Source: Helicobacter suis HS1 (lineage in GTDB: Bacteria > Campylobacterota > Campylobacteria > Campylobacterales > Helicobacteraceae). From it: a DNA stretch of 64,000 bases. The notes under the pieces are model-generated. The model saw nothing but the letters and a program-made list of their open reading frames with translations, was not told the origin of the DNA and did not search any database. Below are positions 29,116 through 39,616 of this stretch, one piece after another. The stretch is taken from positions 744,001-808,000 of the forward strand of contig NZ_AP026769.1 in NCBI RefSeq assembly GCF_026000295.1. The letters run 5' to 3'. The position numbers and the translations under genes are program-made. The first letter of the stretch is position 1. Each line of letters opens with the position of its first letter.

Positions 29116-30470
29116 TACTCCCGTAACATTTTTGCAATTTGTGCGATCTTTTGTTTGTTCTTTTTACCCGGTGTATTTTCCACACCTGAATTAATATCTA
29201 AACCTAGCGCGCCTGTACTAATGGCTCTTTGTAAATTACTAGCATTTAACCCTCCAGCTAGCATAAAGCGATGGGATAATCCGCTTAAAATTTCCCAAGA
29301 AAAAGCCACGCCATTACCCCCAGCTCTAGCACCCTTGCTATCATATAAAATTAAATCCGCATGTAAAGTGTGAGCGCTCAATTTAGACGCATTTACATCA
29401 ACGCGCTCTACCTGCCAAATCGCACAAGAGAGGGCTTGCTTTAAAAGCGCAATTTGTTTAGAGGTGTAGTTTCCATGTAGTTGTATGGCTTTTAAGCGCA
29501 GTTGGCATGCATATTGGATAATGGTTTTGATGTCTGCTTTGACAAATACCCCTACAAAGTCTAGTTTAGGCACTTTTTTAATCAATTTAGCCGCTTTTTT
29601 AAGAGAAATACAGCGCGGGGATTCTGGATCAAAGATCAACCCGCCATAAATAAACCCGTGCTTAAAAACGGCCTTAGCATCTTTAACCCGCTTAAGGCCA
29701 CAAACTTTATTTTCCCCTAAGATGAGTTTTTTACAGGCTTTGTTGAGATTTTTCTGAGACATTAAAGAACTCCCAACGAGAAAGCCATGTACATGCCCAC
29801 AGAGTTTTTTAACATCGGCATGGCTTATTATCCCTGATTCGCTAATAATGATTTTATCATCTGGAATTAGGGGGCGTAACTCTAGGGTAGTGTGTAAATC
29901 AACTTTGAGTGTTTTTAAATTGCGGTTATTAATGCCCAAAATAGACGCGCCCAAGTGTAAAGCTCTTTGTACTTCCTCTTGGTTGTGCACTTCTGTTAAA
30001 ACCGCCATTTGTAAAGATTTGGCTAAAGTGGCTAGTTTGGTGTAGGTCGCATCATCTAAAATACTAAGCATTAATAAAATCGCATCTGCACCCATAAAAC
30101 GGGCTAAGCGCACCTGAAAGGGATCAATGATGAAATCTTTACATAAAATAGGTTTACTCGTATTGGAGGCTATGATCTGTAAATCGCTATGAGAACCTTG
30201 AAAATACTTTTCATCAGTGAGTACAGAAATACAAGTGGCGTATTTTTCATACACGCTAGCAATTCTAAGCAAATCAAAATGGCTTCTAATCAAACCCTTA
30301 GAGGGGGAGGCTTGTTTGCACTCTAAAATAAAACTAGTGCGCCTCTCTTGTAGCGCTTGTGAAAAATCTCGCGTACTATTCTTAAGCGCCTCTGGAATAA
30401 GATAGCGGTTTTTAAGAGACTGCACCTCTATTTTTTTATGTTCTAACATGGTTGTTAAAAAATCATGCAT
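29112..30470 (-). CDS. trpC: Bifunctional indole-glycerol-phosphate synthase / phosphoribosylanthranilate isomerase
   Basis: Fused TrpC-TrpF, the third and fourth steps of tryptophan synthesis. The N-terminal TrpC barrel shows [43 protein letters not shown] and ISESGI. The C-terminal TrpF barrel starts at [12 protein letters not shown] near residue 260 and has [10 protein letters not shown] and [10 protein letters not shown]. About 452 residues, the usual fused length. I chose the ATG at 30470 (MHDFLTTML), 8 bp inside trpD's end; the longer frame from 30485 adds five residues. It overlaps trpB by 4 bp. Confidence 0.92.
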   Translation of the reverse strand: MHDFLTTMLEHKKIEVQSLKNRYLIPEALKNSTRDFSQALQERRTSFILECKQASPSKGLIRSHFDLLRIASVYEKYATCISVLTDEKYFQGSHSDLQIIASNTSKPILCKDFIIDPFQVRLARFMGADAILLMLSILDDATYTKLATLAKSLQMAVLTEVHNQEEVQRALHLGASILGINNRNLKTLKVDLHTTLELRPLIPDDKIIISESGIISHADVKKLCGHVHGFLVGSSLMSQKNLNKACKKLILGENKVCGLKRVKDAKAVFKHGFIYGGLIFDPESPRCISLKKAAKLIKKVPKLDFVGVFVKADIKTIIQYACQLRLKAIQLHGNYTSKQIALLKQALSCAIWQVERVDVNASKLSAHTLHADLILYDSKGARAGGNGVAFSWEILSGLSHRFMLAGGLNASNLQRAISTGALGLDINSGVENTPGKKNKQKIAQIAKMLREY

Positions 30471-31458
30471 GGCTAATTTTAACAATCCTCTCTAAATTTT
30501 CATAGGCTTTTTGGCTTTGCATACACTCTTGAGCCATCTTTGCCCCTTCTTTAAGATCATTGACCCTACCGGTTAAATAAAGCACGCAAGCGCTATTGGC
30601 CGCAATACTAGCTTTATGTGCCTCTGTGCCCTTGCCTTGTAAAATATCTAGGCAAATTTGTACATTTTGTTTTAAACCCGTACTTTTAATCGCATCTAAG
30701 GGATAACTTTTAAGCCCAAAATCTGACGGGTATAAATCATATTGTGTGATTTCTCTTTCTTTTAACTCGCACACAAAAGTTTTTCCATGTAAAGCCACCT
30801 CATCTGTAGCAGATCCATGCACCACCATAGCCCTTTGTACCCCTAATTCTTGTAAAGCTAAAGCTAGAGGATAACAAAGTTTTGCATCATAAACGCCTAA
30901 TAGCTGGATAGTCGGTCTTAAAGGGTTAAGTAAAGGCCCTAGTAAATTAAAAATGGTACGGGTTTGTAAAGCACGCCTAAGCTTAGCCACTTTAGCAAAG
31001 CTAGGGTAATAAAGGGGCGCAAAGAGAAAAGCAAAATTAGTTTGATTTAGACTAATACTAAGGCGCTCTTGTGGCATTGATAAATTAAGCCCTAAGCATT
31101 GGAGTAAATCTGCACTCCCGCTTCCACTGGCGCTATAATTGCCTGCTTTAGCCATTTTAACACCTAAAGAGGCGCACAGCAAAGCGCTAATGGTGCTAAT
31201 ATTAATGCTTTTAATCCCATCTCCGCCCGTGCCACAATTATCCACCCATCTACCGCGCAGCGGACACTCCACTAACAAAGCCTTAGCCGCGCTAGCAATT
31301 TCTAAAGGGCTTTCTCCTTTGCATTTAAGCGCAATCAAAAGGGCGCTTAGTTCAATTTCATTCAAACGATCCTCTACAATCGCCTTAAAAAGCGCCTCTA
31401 TTTGTAAAAAATTTAAATCTTGTCTAGCGCATAGGTGGTTTAAAGTGTCAAGATACAT
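30463..31458 (-). CDS. trpD: Anthranilate phosphoribosyltransferase TrpD
   Basis: Second step of tryptophan synthesis: transfers phosphoribose to anthranilate. The 331-residue protein has the PRPP loop DNCGTGGDGIKSINIST near residue 77, KAGNYSASGSGSADLLQ (the usual KHGNRS motif slightly changed) and FNLLGPLLNPLRP. Normal length without the GATase domain of TrpGD fusions. It is now the first gene of its operon; no trpE or trpG lies upstream, and a promoter sits directly before it. Confidence 0.9.
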   Translation of the reverse strand: MYLDTLNHLCARQDLNFLQIEALFKAIVEDRLNEIELSALLIALKCKGESPLEIASAAKALLVECPLRGRWVDNCGTGGDGIKSINISTISALLCASLGVKMAKAGNYSASGSGSADLLQCLGLNLSMPQERLSISLNQTNFAFLFAPLYYPSFAKVAKLRRALQTRTIFNLLGPLLNPLRPTIQLLGVYDAKLCYPLALALQELGVQRAMVVHGSATDEVALHGKTFVCELKEREITQYDLYPSDFGLKSYPLDAIKSTGLKQNVQICLDILQGKGTEAHKASIAANSACVLYLTGRVNDLKEGAKMAQECMQSQKAYENLERIVKISHA

Positions 31459-31480
31459 TGATCTACCGGTTTTTTAAGGC

Positions 31481-31486
31481 ATTATA
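31481..31486 (-). promoter_or_regulatory. -10 box of trpD
   Basis: On the minus strand TATAAT, preceded by GTTTTGT, lies 23-28 bases upstream of the trpD ATG, leaving a short leader. No room for a trp attenuator (no leader peptide with Trp codons) is seen. Confidence 0.5.
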
Positions 31487-31545
31487 ACAAAACCGGGCCA
31501 GCAACAAAACACCCCCACTTAAAAACAGTGCTTAACTGCGCCCTA

Positions 31546-31743
31546 CTAACAGCACCTCTGCTCCTCATCTATTTCTAAATCATCAGATGCACTATCTACA
31601 CATCCACATTGTTCTTCTAACTCCGCACACCTGCATTTGAGTGCGTCTAATTTTTCCTTAGCAACCCTATATTCGGTTCGTAGAGCGTGCAATCTCTGGC
31701 GAAGTGCTTTAATTTGAATAAGCCTATCTTCCTGTTGCAACAT
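31546..31743 (-). CDS. Small Cys-rich coiled-coil protein, unknown
   Basis: A 65-residue open frame. Residues 4-45 look like a coiled coil (IQIKALRQRLHALRTEYR, then heptad-like KEKLDALKCRCAELEEQC). The tail is acidic and ends EEQRCC. Seven Cys in 65 residues suggest metal binding or disulfides. GAGG lies 13 bases ahead of the ATG. No family recognised. It stands alone between trpD and lolA. Confidence 0.45.
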   Translation of the reverse strand: MLQQEDRLIQIKALRQRLHALRTEYRVAKEKLDALKCRCAELEEQCGCVDSASDDLEIDEEQRCC

Positions 31744-31826
31744 GAACCAAAAACCTCACTTTCACGGCCTAAACTATTTATTTTTTAAAGGCATGCCCTA
31801 TCTAGCATAAAAAGCTTAAAATAACC

Positions 31827-32345
31827 TTATTGTCTGATAATATCAACGCCTTTTGGGGGAGTAAATTCAAATAAGGCAGACCCCAAAGGGATATTAACCC
31901 GGACATCGCTAAAAGTAATGCGTACCTTCTCTTGAAGATTATCAATAAAATCTAACTGAATGGGTAACCCTTTTTCTAAAGTGAGGTAATAAGTGGTTTG
32001 GTTGATCTTAGCTTTATAGTGGCCATCTTTTTGTAACTTAGCTTTTTGTAAGATAGTAAAAAAATTAAGGTCTTTGGTAAGCTTAGTAAAAGTGGCTTGC
32101 AATAGCTTAGGTTCATAAATAATCACCTGCTTATTTTGCATATACACCTCTTTAGGAGTAGGCTTGTTATAAACCCATTTAGCATAAAAAGGGGCTTTAG
32201 CTAAAACCTCACCTTCATAAACAGGGTTGATAGGGGAGGGCTTTTTGCCTAAGACCTCTTGTTTAAAATGCGCGCTTAAAGTTGTAAATTGTAAGGGCGC
32301 GGCCACTAAAAAATGCAAAGAAAATAGAAAAATACACCAACGCAT
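31827..32345 (-). CDS. lolA: Outer-membrane lipoprotein carrier LolA
   Basis: Periplasmic chaperone that ferries lipoproteins from the LolCDE exporter to the outer membrane. The 172-residue precursor has a signal peptide (RWCIFLFSLHFLVAA, cleavage near residue 16). The mature part has the LolA pattern: HFKQEVLGKK, GEVLAKAPFYAKWVYN, KQVIIYEPKLLQATFTKL, and hydrophobic strands. Divergent from secA, next to a LolC/E-type permease gene, matching H. pylori order. The short length is typical of epsilonproteobacterial LolA. Confidence 0.85.
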   Translation of the reverse strand: MRWCIFLFSLHFLVAAPLQFTTLSAHFKQEVLGKKPSPINPVYEGEVLAKAPFYAKWVYNKPTPKEVYMQNKQVIIYEPKLLQATFTKLTKDLNFFTILQKAKLQKDGHYKAKINQTTYYLTLEKGLPIQLDFIDNLQEKVRITFSDVRVNIPLGSALFEFTPPKGVDIIRQ

Positions 32346-32445
32346 GCTAACTCTTTTCTTGTTTTATTGGCAATTCTACAAGATTTTGTTAAAATCCGAT
32401 CTTATGCAACACAAATTCAAGTATCCTTGAGCTTAAAGGATAAAT

Positions 32446-35037
32446 ATGATTAAAGCCATGCTCAGTAAAATCATCGGCACGAGAAACCAACGGGCGATTA
32501 AAAATTATAAAAAACGCGTAGCTACGATCAATGCTTTAGAACTAGAAATGATTAATTTAAGCGATGCAGAGTTACAGGCGCGTTTTGATCACTTAAAAGT
32601 GCAAGTTCAAAGTCAGGAAAAAGGGTTAGACGAGGTGTTGGCTGAGAGTTTTGCTATCACTAGAGAGGCTTCTAAACGCACGCTTGGCCTGCGCCACTTT
32701 GATGTCCAACTCATCGGGGGCATGGTTTTACACGAGGGTAAGATTGCTGAGATGAAAACTGGAGAGGGCAAAACTTTAGTGGCCACTTTAGCCGTAGCCC
32801 TTAATGCTTTAAATGGGCATAGCGTGCATGTAGTTACGGTTAATGATTATCTAGCCCAACGCGATGCTAAAGAAATGCAACCCCTTTATAATTTTCTAGG
32901 TTATAGCGTGGGCGTGGTAACAGGGGAAGTAGATGATGAGGCGCGTTTGGGGATATATGCCTGCGATGTAGTTTATGGTACAAATAATGAATTTGGCTTT
33001 GATTACTTGCGCGATAACATGAAATATTCTTTAGATCAAAAGGTACAGAAAGAACACGCCTTTGCCATTATAGATGAGGTGGACTCTATTCTCATTGATG
33101 AAGCGCGCACACCTTTAATTATCTCCGGTCCAGTTAGTAAACGCATGGAAAATTATGAGCGAGCCGATCAAGTAGCCCAACGCATGAAGGTGGAGGAAGA
33201 TTTTAATATTGATGAGAAAAACCGCGTGATTTTAATCACCGAAAAAGGGATTAAGAAGGCCGAAGAACTCTTTGGGGTGGATAATCTTTATAGCCTAGAA
33301 AATGCCATTCTCTCCCACCATCTAGATCAAGCACTCAAGGCGCATTATCTCTTTGCACGGGATAAAGATTATGTAGTGGCTAATGGGGAGGTGGTAATTG
33401 TTGATGAGTTTACCGGGCGTTTAAGCGAGGGGCGGCGCTTTAGTGAGGGGTTGCACCAAGCCCTAGAGGCAAAAGAAAAGGTCGGGATTAAAGAGGAGAG
33501 TCAAACCCTAGCAGATATTACTTTTCAAAATTACTTTAGACTCTATGAAAAACTCTCTGGCATGACCGGTACTGCCCAAACAGAAGCTACAGAGTTTTTA
33601 GAAATCTATCATTTAGAAGTTGTGTCTATCCCTACTAATTTACCCATCCAGCGCAAAGACCTTAACGATTTGATTTATAAGAGCGAAAGGGAAAAATTTG
33701 AAGCAGTGGTGGCTAAGATTAAAGAATTACACGCCATAGGCCAACCCGTACTTGTAGGGACGGCTAGTATCCAAAAAAGTGAGGCTTTGCATGCCTTATT
33801 ACAAAAAGAGCGCATTGCTCACACTGTGCTTAATGCCAAACAACACACTAGAGAGGCTGAAATTATTAAAGATGCCGGACTAAAAGGGGCAGTTACTATT
33901 GCAACTAACATGGCCGGGCGCGGAGTGGATATTAAACTTGGCCAAGAAGTTAAGGATTTAGGCGGGCTTTATATCATTGGCACAGAACGCCATGAAAGTA
34001 GGCGCATTGATAACCAATTAAGAGGCCGAAGCGGGCGACAGGGGGATCCCGGGGTGAGTCAGTTTTATTTGAGTTTAGAGGATAGTTTGTTGCGCATTTT
34101 TGGGAGTGAGCGCATTAAGGGGGTGATGGAAAAACTAGGGCTACAAGATGGGGAATATATTGAATCTAGACTCGTTACGCGCTCAGTGGAGAATGCGCAG
34201 AAAAAAGTAGAAGCCTTGCATTTTGAAAGCCGTAAACACCTTTTAGAATACGATGATGTGGCCAATGAGCAAAGAAAGACGGTGTATAAATTTAGAAACG
34301 AATTATTAGACGATTCGTATGATATTGGCGCGCGCATTGCAGAAAACCGCCAATACGCTATAGGCCGTATTTTAGAAACAAATCAGGCTTTTAAAGAACA
34401 GGATTTTCAAGATGAGGATTTAGTCCATGTTGCCCAAAATTTGCAAGAAGAATTTAATTTGCACCTAGATTTCAATGCATTAGAGCAAAGGGATCTAACT
34501 TCTGTAGAAAATTTTATTTTAGAGGCTCTGGAGGCACAGTATAGCGCTAAAATGGCTCGCATGGAGGATCAAAATAAAATTGAGCGAATCGTGTATTTAC
34601 AGATTTTAGATCAGGCTTGGCGCGAACATCTTTACACAATGGATAATCTTAAAACCGGTATCGGGCTAAGAGGCTATAACCAAAAAGACCCTTTAGTGGA
34701 GTATAAAAAGGAAAGCTATAATCTCTTTTTAGAACTCATTGATTCGATTAAACTAGAGGCGATCAAAACCTTTCATAAGCTTGAGTTAGTAGCCGATGCA
34801 CCCGATCAGAGTCAGCAACTTTTAAGTAGCTTAGAAGAATCACAAACAGATTTAAGTTTTAATAACCAAGATATTGAACTAGGATTAAATAACTGGGAGG
34901 CAGAACCCAAACAGCATGGCAAAACCATGACGCGCAACACCCCATGTTTTTGCGGGAGTGGCAAGAAGTATAAACATTGCCATGCTAAAAGTGGCCCCAA
35001 AAAAGGAATCTTTGCCCCACAAAATAAGCCCCGTTGA
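32446..35037 (+). CDS. secA: Preprotein translocase ATPase SecA
   Basis: Motor ATPase of Sec-dependent protein export at the inner membrane. The 863-residue protein has Walker [16 protein letters not shown] near residue 102, [16 protein letters not shown] near 207, the second nucleotide fold with [13 protein letters not shown] near 487 and [11 protein letters not shown] near 525. The C-terminal zinc/SecB-type motif [13 protein letters not shown] is near 830. An AAAGGATAA ribosome binding site precedes the ATG at 32446. It overlaps the next gene by 4 bp, so secA and the LolC/E gene form an operon. Confidence 0.97.
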   Translation: MIKAMLSKIIGTRNQRAIKNYKKRVATINALELEMINLSDAELQARFDHLKVQVQSQEKGLDEVLAESFAITREASKRTLGLRHFDVQLIGGMVLHEGKIAEMKTGEGKTLVATLAVALNALNGHSVHVVTVNDYLAQRDAKEMQPLYNFLGYSVGVVTGEVDDEARLGIYACDVVYGTNNEFGFDYLRDNMKYSLDQKVQKEHAFAIIDEVDSILIDEARTPLIISGPVSKRMENYERADQVAQRMKVEEDFNIDEKNRVILITEKGIKKAEELFGVDNLYSLENAILSHHLDQALKAHYLFARDKDYVVANGEVVIVDEFTGRLSEGRRFSEGLHQALEAKEKVGIKEESQTLADITFQNYFRLYEKLSGMTGTAQTEATEFLEIYHLEVVSIPTNLPIQRKDLNDLIYKSEREKFEAVVAKIKELHAIGQPVLVGTASIQKSEALHALLQKERIAHTVLNAKQHTREAEIIKDAGLKGAVTIATNMAGRGVDIKLGQEVKDLGGLYIIGTERHESRRIDNQLRGRSGRQGDPGVSQFYLSLEDSLLRIFGSERIKGVMEKLGLQDGEYIESRLVTRSVENAQKKVEALHFESRKHLLEYDDVANEQRKTVYKFRNELLDDSYDIGARIAENRQYAIGRILETNQAFKEQDFQDEDLVHVAQNLQEEFNLHLDFNALEQRDLTSVENFILEALEAQYSAKMARMEDQNKIERIVYLQILDQAWREHLYTMDNLKTGIGLRGYNQKDPLVEYKKESYNLFLELIDSIKLEAIKTFHKLELVADAPDQSQQLLSSLEESQTDLSFNNQDIELGLNNWEAEPKQHGKTMTRNTPCFCGSGKKYKHCHAKSGPKKGIFAPQNKPR

Positions 35038-36269
35038 TGTTTAAGCCCTCCTCTCTAGCGGTCTTTTTAGTCCGCCGTTATTTGCGTTTTGATAAGACTC
35101 AGCCCTTTATTAGTATTACCGCGCTTTTAGCGTTTTTAGGGGTAGGAGTTGGGGTGATGGTTTTAATTGTGGCTATGGCTATTATGAATGGCATGGGTAA
35201 AGAATTTGAAAATAAGCTCTTTGTTATGAATTATCCCCTTACCCTTTATGCCACTAGCTACTATGGAATTGATCAAAAAACCGTGATTGCTTTAGAACAA
35301 CGCTTCCCTCATCTCATCTTTAGCCCCTTTTTACAAGCCCAAGTCATGGCGCGTTTTAATGGCATGTTAAGCGGAGGCATGCTCTTTGGGGTCAATATCA
35401 AACAAGAGGTGCGGATTAATCATATCCTTAAAAAGGGATTAGAGGGAAATGTAAAAACTTTCATGCAAACCCCTTTTAATTTAGTAGCTGGCAAGGGTTT
35501 TAAAGAATCTTTAATGCTAGCAGAAGCCCACAAAATTGATTTATTTTTCACTAAATTAGAACCCACCGGCTTTGTACTCTCCCCGACCATGAAACGCTTT
35601 AATTTGCAAGGGTATTTTGAATCGGGTCTAAAAGCCTATGATGGGAGTTATCTTTACACTAATATTCAAGCCCTGCGCGCCATTAGAGATTTGCCAGAGG
35701 AGATTTATGACGGGGTGCATGTGTATTCTAAAGATGCGATGAAAGATTTAGAGAGAATCAAACAAGCTTTAAAGAGTATCCCTAATAATGGAGTGGGGAT
35801 TGAAGGGTGGTGGCAACAAAATGGGAATTTTTTCTCGGCTATGGCTTTGGAAAAACGCGCGCTTTTTATCGTTTTAATGCTCATTATTTTAATGGCCTCT
35901 CTTAATATTATCAGCTCTTTACTCATGGTGGTGATGAATCGCCGCAAAGAAATTGCGCTATTACTTAGTTTAGGCGCGACAAAACAAGAAATCAAAAAAG
36001 CCTTTTTTAGTTTAGGGGCTGTGATTGGTATGGGGGGGATTGTTTTAGGCATTCTCTTAGCTTTTTTGGTGCTATGGATTTTAAAAACCTTTCCTATCAT
36101 TTCTCTACCCGCAGATGTCTATGGCATGGATAGATTACCCTTAGATCTTTCTATGGGGGATTTTTTAGGCACTGTGCTTGGGGCGTTGATCATTGTAGCG
36201 TTTTCCTCTTATTATCCCGCCCTTAAGGCTTCAGGTGTTAATGTATTAGCGATTTTACGTAATGAATAA
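35034..36269 (+). CDS. Lipoprotein-releasing ABC transporter permease (LolC/E family)
   Basis: Inner-membrane permease that extracts lipoproteins for handover to LolA. The 411-residue protein has the MacB/LolC topology. There is one N-terminal helix after FLVRRYLRF and [19 protein letters not shown], a large periplasmic domain (about residues 60-270), then three helices starting at [37 protein letters not shown] is the coupling-helix region, and the end reads [19 protein letters not shown]. Helicobacters carry a single permease (LolF-type), so this likely homodimerises. Overlaps secA by 4 bp. Confidence 0.9.
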   Translation: MMFKPSSLAVFLVRRYLRFDKTQPFISITALLAFLGVGVGVMVLIVAMAIMNGMGKEFENKLFVMNYPLTLYATSYYGIDQKTVIALEQRFPHLIFSPFLQAQVMARFNGMLSGGMLFGVNIKQEVRINHILKKGLEGNVKTFMQTPFNLVAGKGFKESLMLAEAHKIDLFFTKLEPTGFVLSPTMKRFNLQGYFESGLKAYDGSYLYTNIQALRAIRDLPEEIYDGVHVYSKDAMKDLERIKQALKSIPNNGVGIEGWWQQNGNFFSAMALEKRALFIVLMLIILMASLNIISSLLMVVMNRRKEIALLLSLGATKQEIKKAFFSLGAVIGMGGIVLGILLAFLVLWILKTFPIISLPADVYGMDRLPLDLSMGDFLGTVLGALIIVAFSSYYPALKASGVNVLAILRNE

Positions 36270-36358
36270 GATTTTCAGTCTCTTTTAAATTATTTTGCAG
36301 TAGGATCAGAATGCCTTTAGTTTATTCTTTAGTTCAAGATTAGCCATGGGGAAGGATT

Positions 36359-36604
36359 TTGAAAAACATTTATGTCGGGAATTTGGTTTATAGCGCTACA
36401 AACCAAGATGTTGAGGAATTGTTTAGCCAATTTGGCGTTGTCAATTCGGTGAAGTTGATCCAGGATCGAGAGACTAAAAGACCTAAGGGTTTTGGATTTG
36501 TGGAAATGGAAGATGAAGGGGCACAAAAGGCAATCTCTAGTTTAGACAACACTGATTTTATGGGGCGCACTATCCGCGTTACTGAGGCTAACCCCAGAAA
36601 GTAG
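36359..36604 (+). CDS. Small RRM RNA-binding protein
   Basis: Single RNA recognition motif of 81 residues, like the small glycine-free RRM proteins of H. pylori and cyanobacteria. RNP2 is IYVGNL at residues 4-9 and RNP1 is KGFGFVEM at about 43-50. The start codon is TTG at 36359, set by a strong GGAAGGA just upstream. It is separate from the lol gene (89 bp gap) and convergent with uvrC (17 bp gap). Likely an RNA chaperone or post-transcriptional regulator, by family. Confidence 0.88.
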   Translation: MKNIYVGNLVYSATNQDVEELFSQFGVVNSVKLIQDRETKRPKGFGFVEMEDEGAQKAISSLDNTDFMGRTIRVTEANPRK

Positions 36605-36621
36605 GCACTTAACTTTAAACA

Positions 36622-37890
36622 TTAGACCAGCGCTTTGAGTTTTCTTAACCGGTGATAAGAGATAGCAAAGCGGTGGGCTTCGTCTCTGAGTTTTTGCAAG
36701 AATTGTAGGCATGAGTCCTGTGCTTTAAGATGCCATGTCTGATTAGACTCATAGATCACATCTTCTACATCTCCTCTAGCGCGTTTGGCTTTTCCCCGCA
36801 CTTTAGCCTTAGCAATCCCTAAAACTTTAATATCAAACCCAGCGGCTTTTAAAATATCCTCAGCCAAACACACCTGCGCCCTGCCCCCATCTAAGAGCCA
36901 CAAATCCGGCATTTCTTTTAGATTTTTTAGCCGTCTTTCTAGCATTTCACGCATTTGTGCGTATTCATCTTTGCCTTGCAATAAATAACGCCGGTAAGCA
37001 TTTTTAAGCCATTTTCCATGAGAAAACACCACCATACCCCCCACGCAATGGGTTTGCGCGTGGTGGCTAGCATCAAAAATTTCAATTCTTTGGGGGAGTT
37101 TTTGTAGCTTAAAGAGTGTTTGCAGGGCATGGATTAGTCTTTCTTCAGATTGTTCTGATCGCTTTAAAAGGGCTTGGATTTTTTGTAAATGATCACGATA
37201 GATCGCTGCCTCTTCAAAACGCTCTTGTAAAGCTAGTGTGCGCATGCGTTGCTCTATTAAAGCCACAAGCTTACTTTTATCGGTTAATAAGGCTAAAGCC
37301 TGCTCAACGAGTAGGGCATAATCTTGTTGGGTGATTTTACCCTCACAAGGCGCTTTACAACGGCGCATTTCATAAAAAATACAGGCCTTTTTGCCCTGTA
37401 AACAAGATTTGCTTTGTACTAAAGGTACAAATTCAAGCAGGCTTTCTAAAATATCTCTAGCCCCGCTACTAAAAGGACCAAAGCCGGTATAACCGGGTTT
37501 GACTTTACGGGCTAATGCAAAAAAAGGATAGGGTTTAGTTAGATCCACACAAATGTAAGGGTAGGTTTTATCATCTTTGAGCAAAATATTATATTTGGGC
37601 TGGTAAGCCTTGATTGTTTGATTCTCTAAAAGTAGCGCTTCCTCTTCATTGGCTGCAAATTGCGTTTGAATGCTAGCAATCTGGGCTACCATGCGTTGTA
37701 CGCGCAGACTATTTTTAGGGTTAGGCAGAACCTGCCCATCTTTGATCTTAAAATAGCTTAAGATGCGTTTTTGTAAATTCTTAGCTTTTCCCACATAAAG
37801 CAATCTATGTTTGGTATCAAAATAGAGATAAATACCGCTATGGGTGGGCAGATTAACAAGAACTTTAGCGTCCATTATTGTGCTTAACAC
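36622..37890 (-). CDS. uvrC: UvrC excinuclease subunit without the C-terminal helix-hairpin-helix
   Basis: Dual-incision nuclease of nucleotide excision repair. GIY-YIG domain: GIYLYFDTKHRLLYVGKA at residues 19-36. Cys cluster: CLQGKKACIFYEMRRCKAPC. UVR helix pair: LQERFEEAAIYRDHLQ near 220. RNase H-like domain: IEIFDASHHAQTHCVGG, DLWLLDGGRAQV and RDEAHRFAISYHR. It stops directly after this (KLKALV), at 422 residues; UvrC usually runs to about 590-610 with tandem helix-hairpin-helix motifs that bind DNA. Only 17 bp separate the stop from the RRM gene, so the missing part is not simply out of frame. It overlaps the upstream DciA-like gene by 26 bp. Confidence 0.85.
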   Translation of the reverse strand: MLSTIMDAKVLVNLPTHSGIYLYFDTKHRLLYVGKAKNLQKRILSYFKIKDGQVLPNPKNSLRVQRMVAQIASIQTQFAANEEEALLLENQTIKAYQPKYNILLKDDKTYPYICVDLTKPYPFFALARKVKPGYTGFGPFSSGARDILESLLEFVPLVQSKSCLQGKKACIFYEMRRCKAPCEGKITQQDYALLVEQALALLTDKSKLVALIEQRMRTLALQERFEEAAIYRDHLQKIQALLKRSEQSEERLIHALQTLFKLQKLPQRIEIFDASHHAQTHCVGGMVVFSHGKWLKNAYRRYLLQGKDEYAQMREMLERRLKNLKEMPDLWLLDGGRAQVCLAEDILKAAGFDIKVLGIAKAKVRGKAKRARGDVEDVIYESNQTWHLKAQDSCLQFLQKLRDEAHRFAISYHRLRKLKALV

Positions 37891-38308
37891 AGGTGCGAAT
37901 TAATTCAAAAACCGCATGGATTTCTGGATCTGTTGCATGGTTAATAAAGTGCCCTTTAGATCGCTCTGTATAAGTGGCTTTAGGCGCTTTACTCTCAAAG
38001 TTTTGAGCGATACGGCAGGGTATATAAGTTTGTATTTGCAAATCAGACGGTACTTCAATCTCTAATTTTTTAATGGCCTGTAATAAAATTTGGCTAAATT
38101 CTTGGTAGTTTGCCTGAAAATAATAACGCGTACTGGGATGTTTAAACACAAGCAAGAGTTTAGAATTTTTCATTACAATAGAGACTAACCCCATACTCAC
38201 AGCTGGTGGGAGAAATAATTTTAATTTATCCAATTGCAGGCGCATTTTAAGAGGTTTAAGATAGGGCGCTTGTAGAATGGAGGAGAGGATACTTTGCGCA
38301 TCTTTCAT
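37865..38308 (-). CDS. Conserved hypothetical protein, possibly DciA-like (DUF721)
   Basis: 147-residue soluble protein. The central part (VSIVMKNSKLLLVFKHP, then YFQANYQEFSQILLQAIKKL) has the alternating strand-helix pattern of DUF721/DciA, the helicase-loading protein; this is a weak resemblance by eye. The C-terminal quarter is basic and His-rich. It overlaps uvrC by 26 bp, so the pair is cotranscribed, and it is divergent from the small lipoprotein gene. Other function possible. Confidence 0.55.
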   Translation of the reverse strand: MKDAQSILSSILQAPYLKPLKMRLQLDKLKLFLPPAVSMGLVSIVMKNSKLLLVFKHPSTRYYFQANYQEFSQILLQAIKKLEIEVPSDLQIQTYIPCRIAQNFESKAPKATYTERSKGHFINHATDPEIHAVFELIRTCVKHNNGR

Positions 38309-38452
38309 ATGTTTATTTTAGCATGTTTATTAACCGGTTGTGGCTATAAAGCCCCCCCTTTTTATAAGCCAAACAAGCCCACAAACAAGCCCCAGACCAC
38401 AAAAACACAAAAACCAAGCCCGGGGCCAAACGATTCAAGAGTAGGAATTTAG
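38294..38452 (+). CDS. Small lipoprotein, LptM-like
   Basis: A 52-residue lipoprotein. The TTG start at 38294 follows AGGAGAGG at good spacing; an internal ATG at 38309 has none. The signal and lipobox read LACLLTGCGYKAPPFY, with the Cys at residue 15. CGYKxPxF after the Cys is reminiscent of LptM, the LPS-translocon maturation lipoprotein. The rest is a Pro/Lys/Thr-rich linker. Its first 15 bp overlap the divergent hypothetical gene. It sits before the dapC promoter. Confidence 0.6.
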   Translation: MRIFHMFILACLLTGCGYKAPPFYKPNKPTNKPQTTKTQKPSPGPNDSRVGI

Positions 38453-38453
38453 G

Positions 38454-38459
38454 TATAAT
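38454..38459 (+). promoter_or_regulatory. -10 box of the dapC-murC-mutS2 operon
   Basis: TATAAT one base after the lipoprotein stop, 24 bases before the ATG at 38483. GGAGG (38473-38477) is the ribosome binding site. Confidence 0.5.
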
Positions 38460-38482
38460 GGCCTTTTTTAGCGGAGGTTGTT

Positions 38483-39616
38483 ATGTTTGAACCCTACCCA
38501 TTTGAGCGGTTAAATGCCTTGCTAGGAGATGTTACTCCTATAATTGAGCCTTTAGACTTTTCCATTGGCGAACCCCAGTTTGACACCCCTTTTTCCATCC
38601 AAAAAGCCTTAAAAGAACACACTGATGCGTTGCGCTTTTATCCTAAAAGCATAGGTACACATTTTCTAAAAGAGGCACAGATTAGTTTTATTAAAAGGCG
38701 TTTTGGATTGGATTTACAAGAGTGGCAAATCATAGCCACACTTGGTTCTAAAGAGGTGCTTTTTAATTTCCCCCTTTTTTATTTGCATGGCAAGCATTCC
38801 CCCAAAGTGGCTTTTTCTAACCCCTCTTATCAGGTTTATTTAGCTAGCGCTAGAGTGGCTAGGGCAGAGGTGATTTTTATGGACCTTTCTAAAGAAAATA
38901 ATTTTACCCCCCTTTTGCCTGAGGGGGCTAAACCTAACTTAGTAATTCTAAATTCGCCAAACAACCCCACCGGGCGTACTTTAGATTTAGAGGAGCTTAA
39001 AACTTGGGTCTTACGCGCCCTTGAAGAGGATTTTGTTTTACTCAATGATGAATGTTATTGCAATATTTATAGCACCACTCCCCCGCCCTCCATTTTAGAG
39101 GCCTGTGAACTTGTGGGTAACTCTGAGTTTAAAAATGTCTTAGCGGTTAGTTCTATCTCTAAGTCTTTGAGTGCCCCGGGACTGCGTAGTGGTTATATTG
39201 CCGGAGACACAACCATTCTTGCAGCCTATCAGATTTTTCGATCATATAGCGGGTGTGCTATCCCTTTACCACTCCAGTATGCTAGTGCTGCAGGGTGGCT
39301 AGATAGCAGCGCGCAACAAAGTATCCACGAAATCTATGCAACCAATTTAAAACTTGCCCAAGAGATTTTACAAATCCCTATTTTTCCTACTAGCTTTTAT
39401 GTGTGGCTAGAAGTACCAGATGGACAAAGATTTACCCGCTATCTATACGAACAAACCGGGCTAAAAGTTTTGCCCGGAGATTTTCTAGGCTATTTAAAAA
39501 GCCCACACACTAAGGATTTTGTGCGCATTGCTTTAGTACAAACCCCTGAAGTTTTAAAACCCGCCTTAGAATGCCTGAAAAATGCCTTAGATTCTTATAA
39601 GCTTTCTTTATGCTAA
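38483..39616 (+). CDS. PLP-dependent aminotransferase (succinyldiaminopimelate transaminase type)
   Basis: Class I/II aminotransferase of 377 residues. Seen are [47 protein letters not shown] near residue 155, NDECYCNIY, and the PLP lysine in [17 protein letters not shown] near 235. The family member in epsilonproteobacteria (DapC) makes N-succinyl-LL-diaminopimelate for cell wall and lysine; the adjoining murC supports a cell-wall role. It overlaps murC by 7 bp. Other aminotransferase specificity remains possible. Confidence 0.85.
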   Translation: MFEPYPFERLNALLGDVTPIIEPLDFSIGEPQFDTPFSIQKALKEHTDALRFYPKSIGTHFLKEAQISFIKRRFGLDLQEWQIIATLGSKEVLFNFPLFYLHGKHSPKVAFSNPSYQVYLASARVARAEVIFMDLSKENNFTPLLPEGAKPNLVILNSPNNPTGRTLDLEELKTWVLRALEEDFVLLNDECYCNIYSTTPPPSILEACELVGNSEFKNVLAVSSISKSLSAPGLRSGYIAGDTTILAAYQIFRSYSGCAIPLPLQYASAAGWLDSSAQQSIHEIYATNLKLAQEILQIPIFPTSFYVWLEVPDGQRFTRYLYEQTGLKVLPGDFLGYLKSPHTKDFVRIALVQTPEVLKPALECLKNALDSYKLSLC

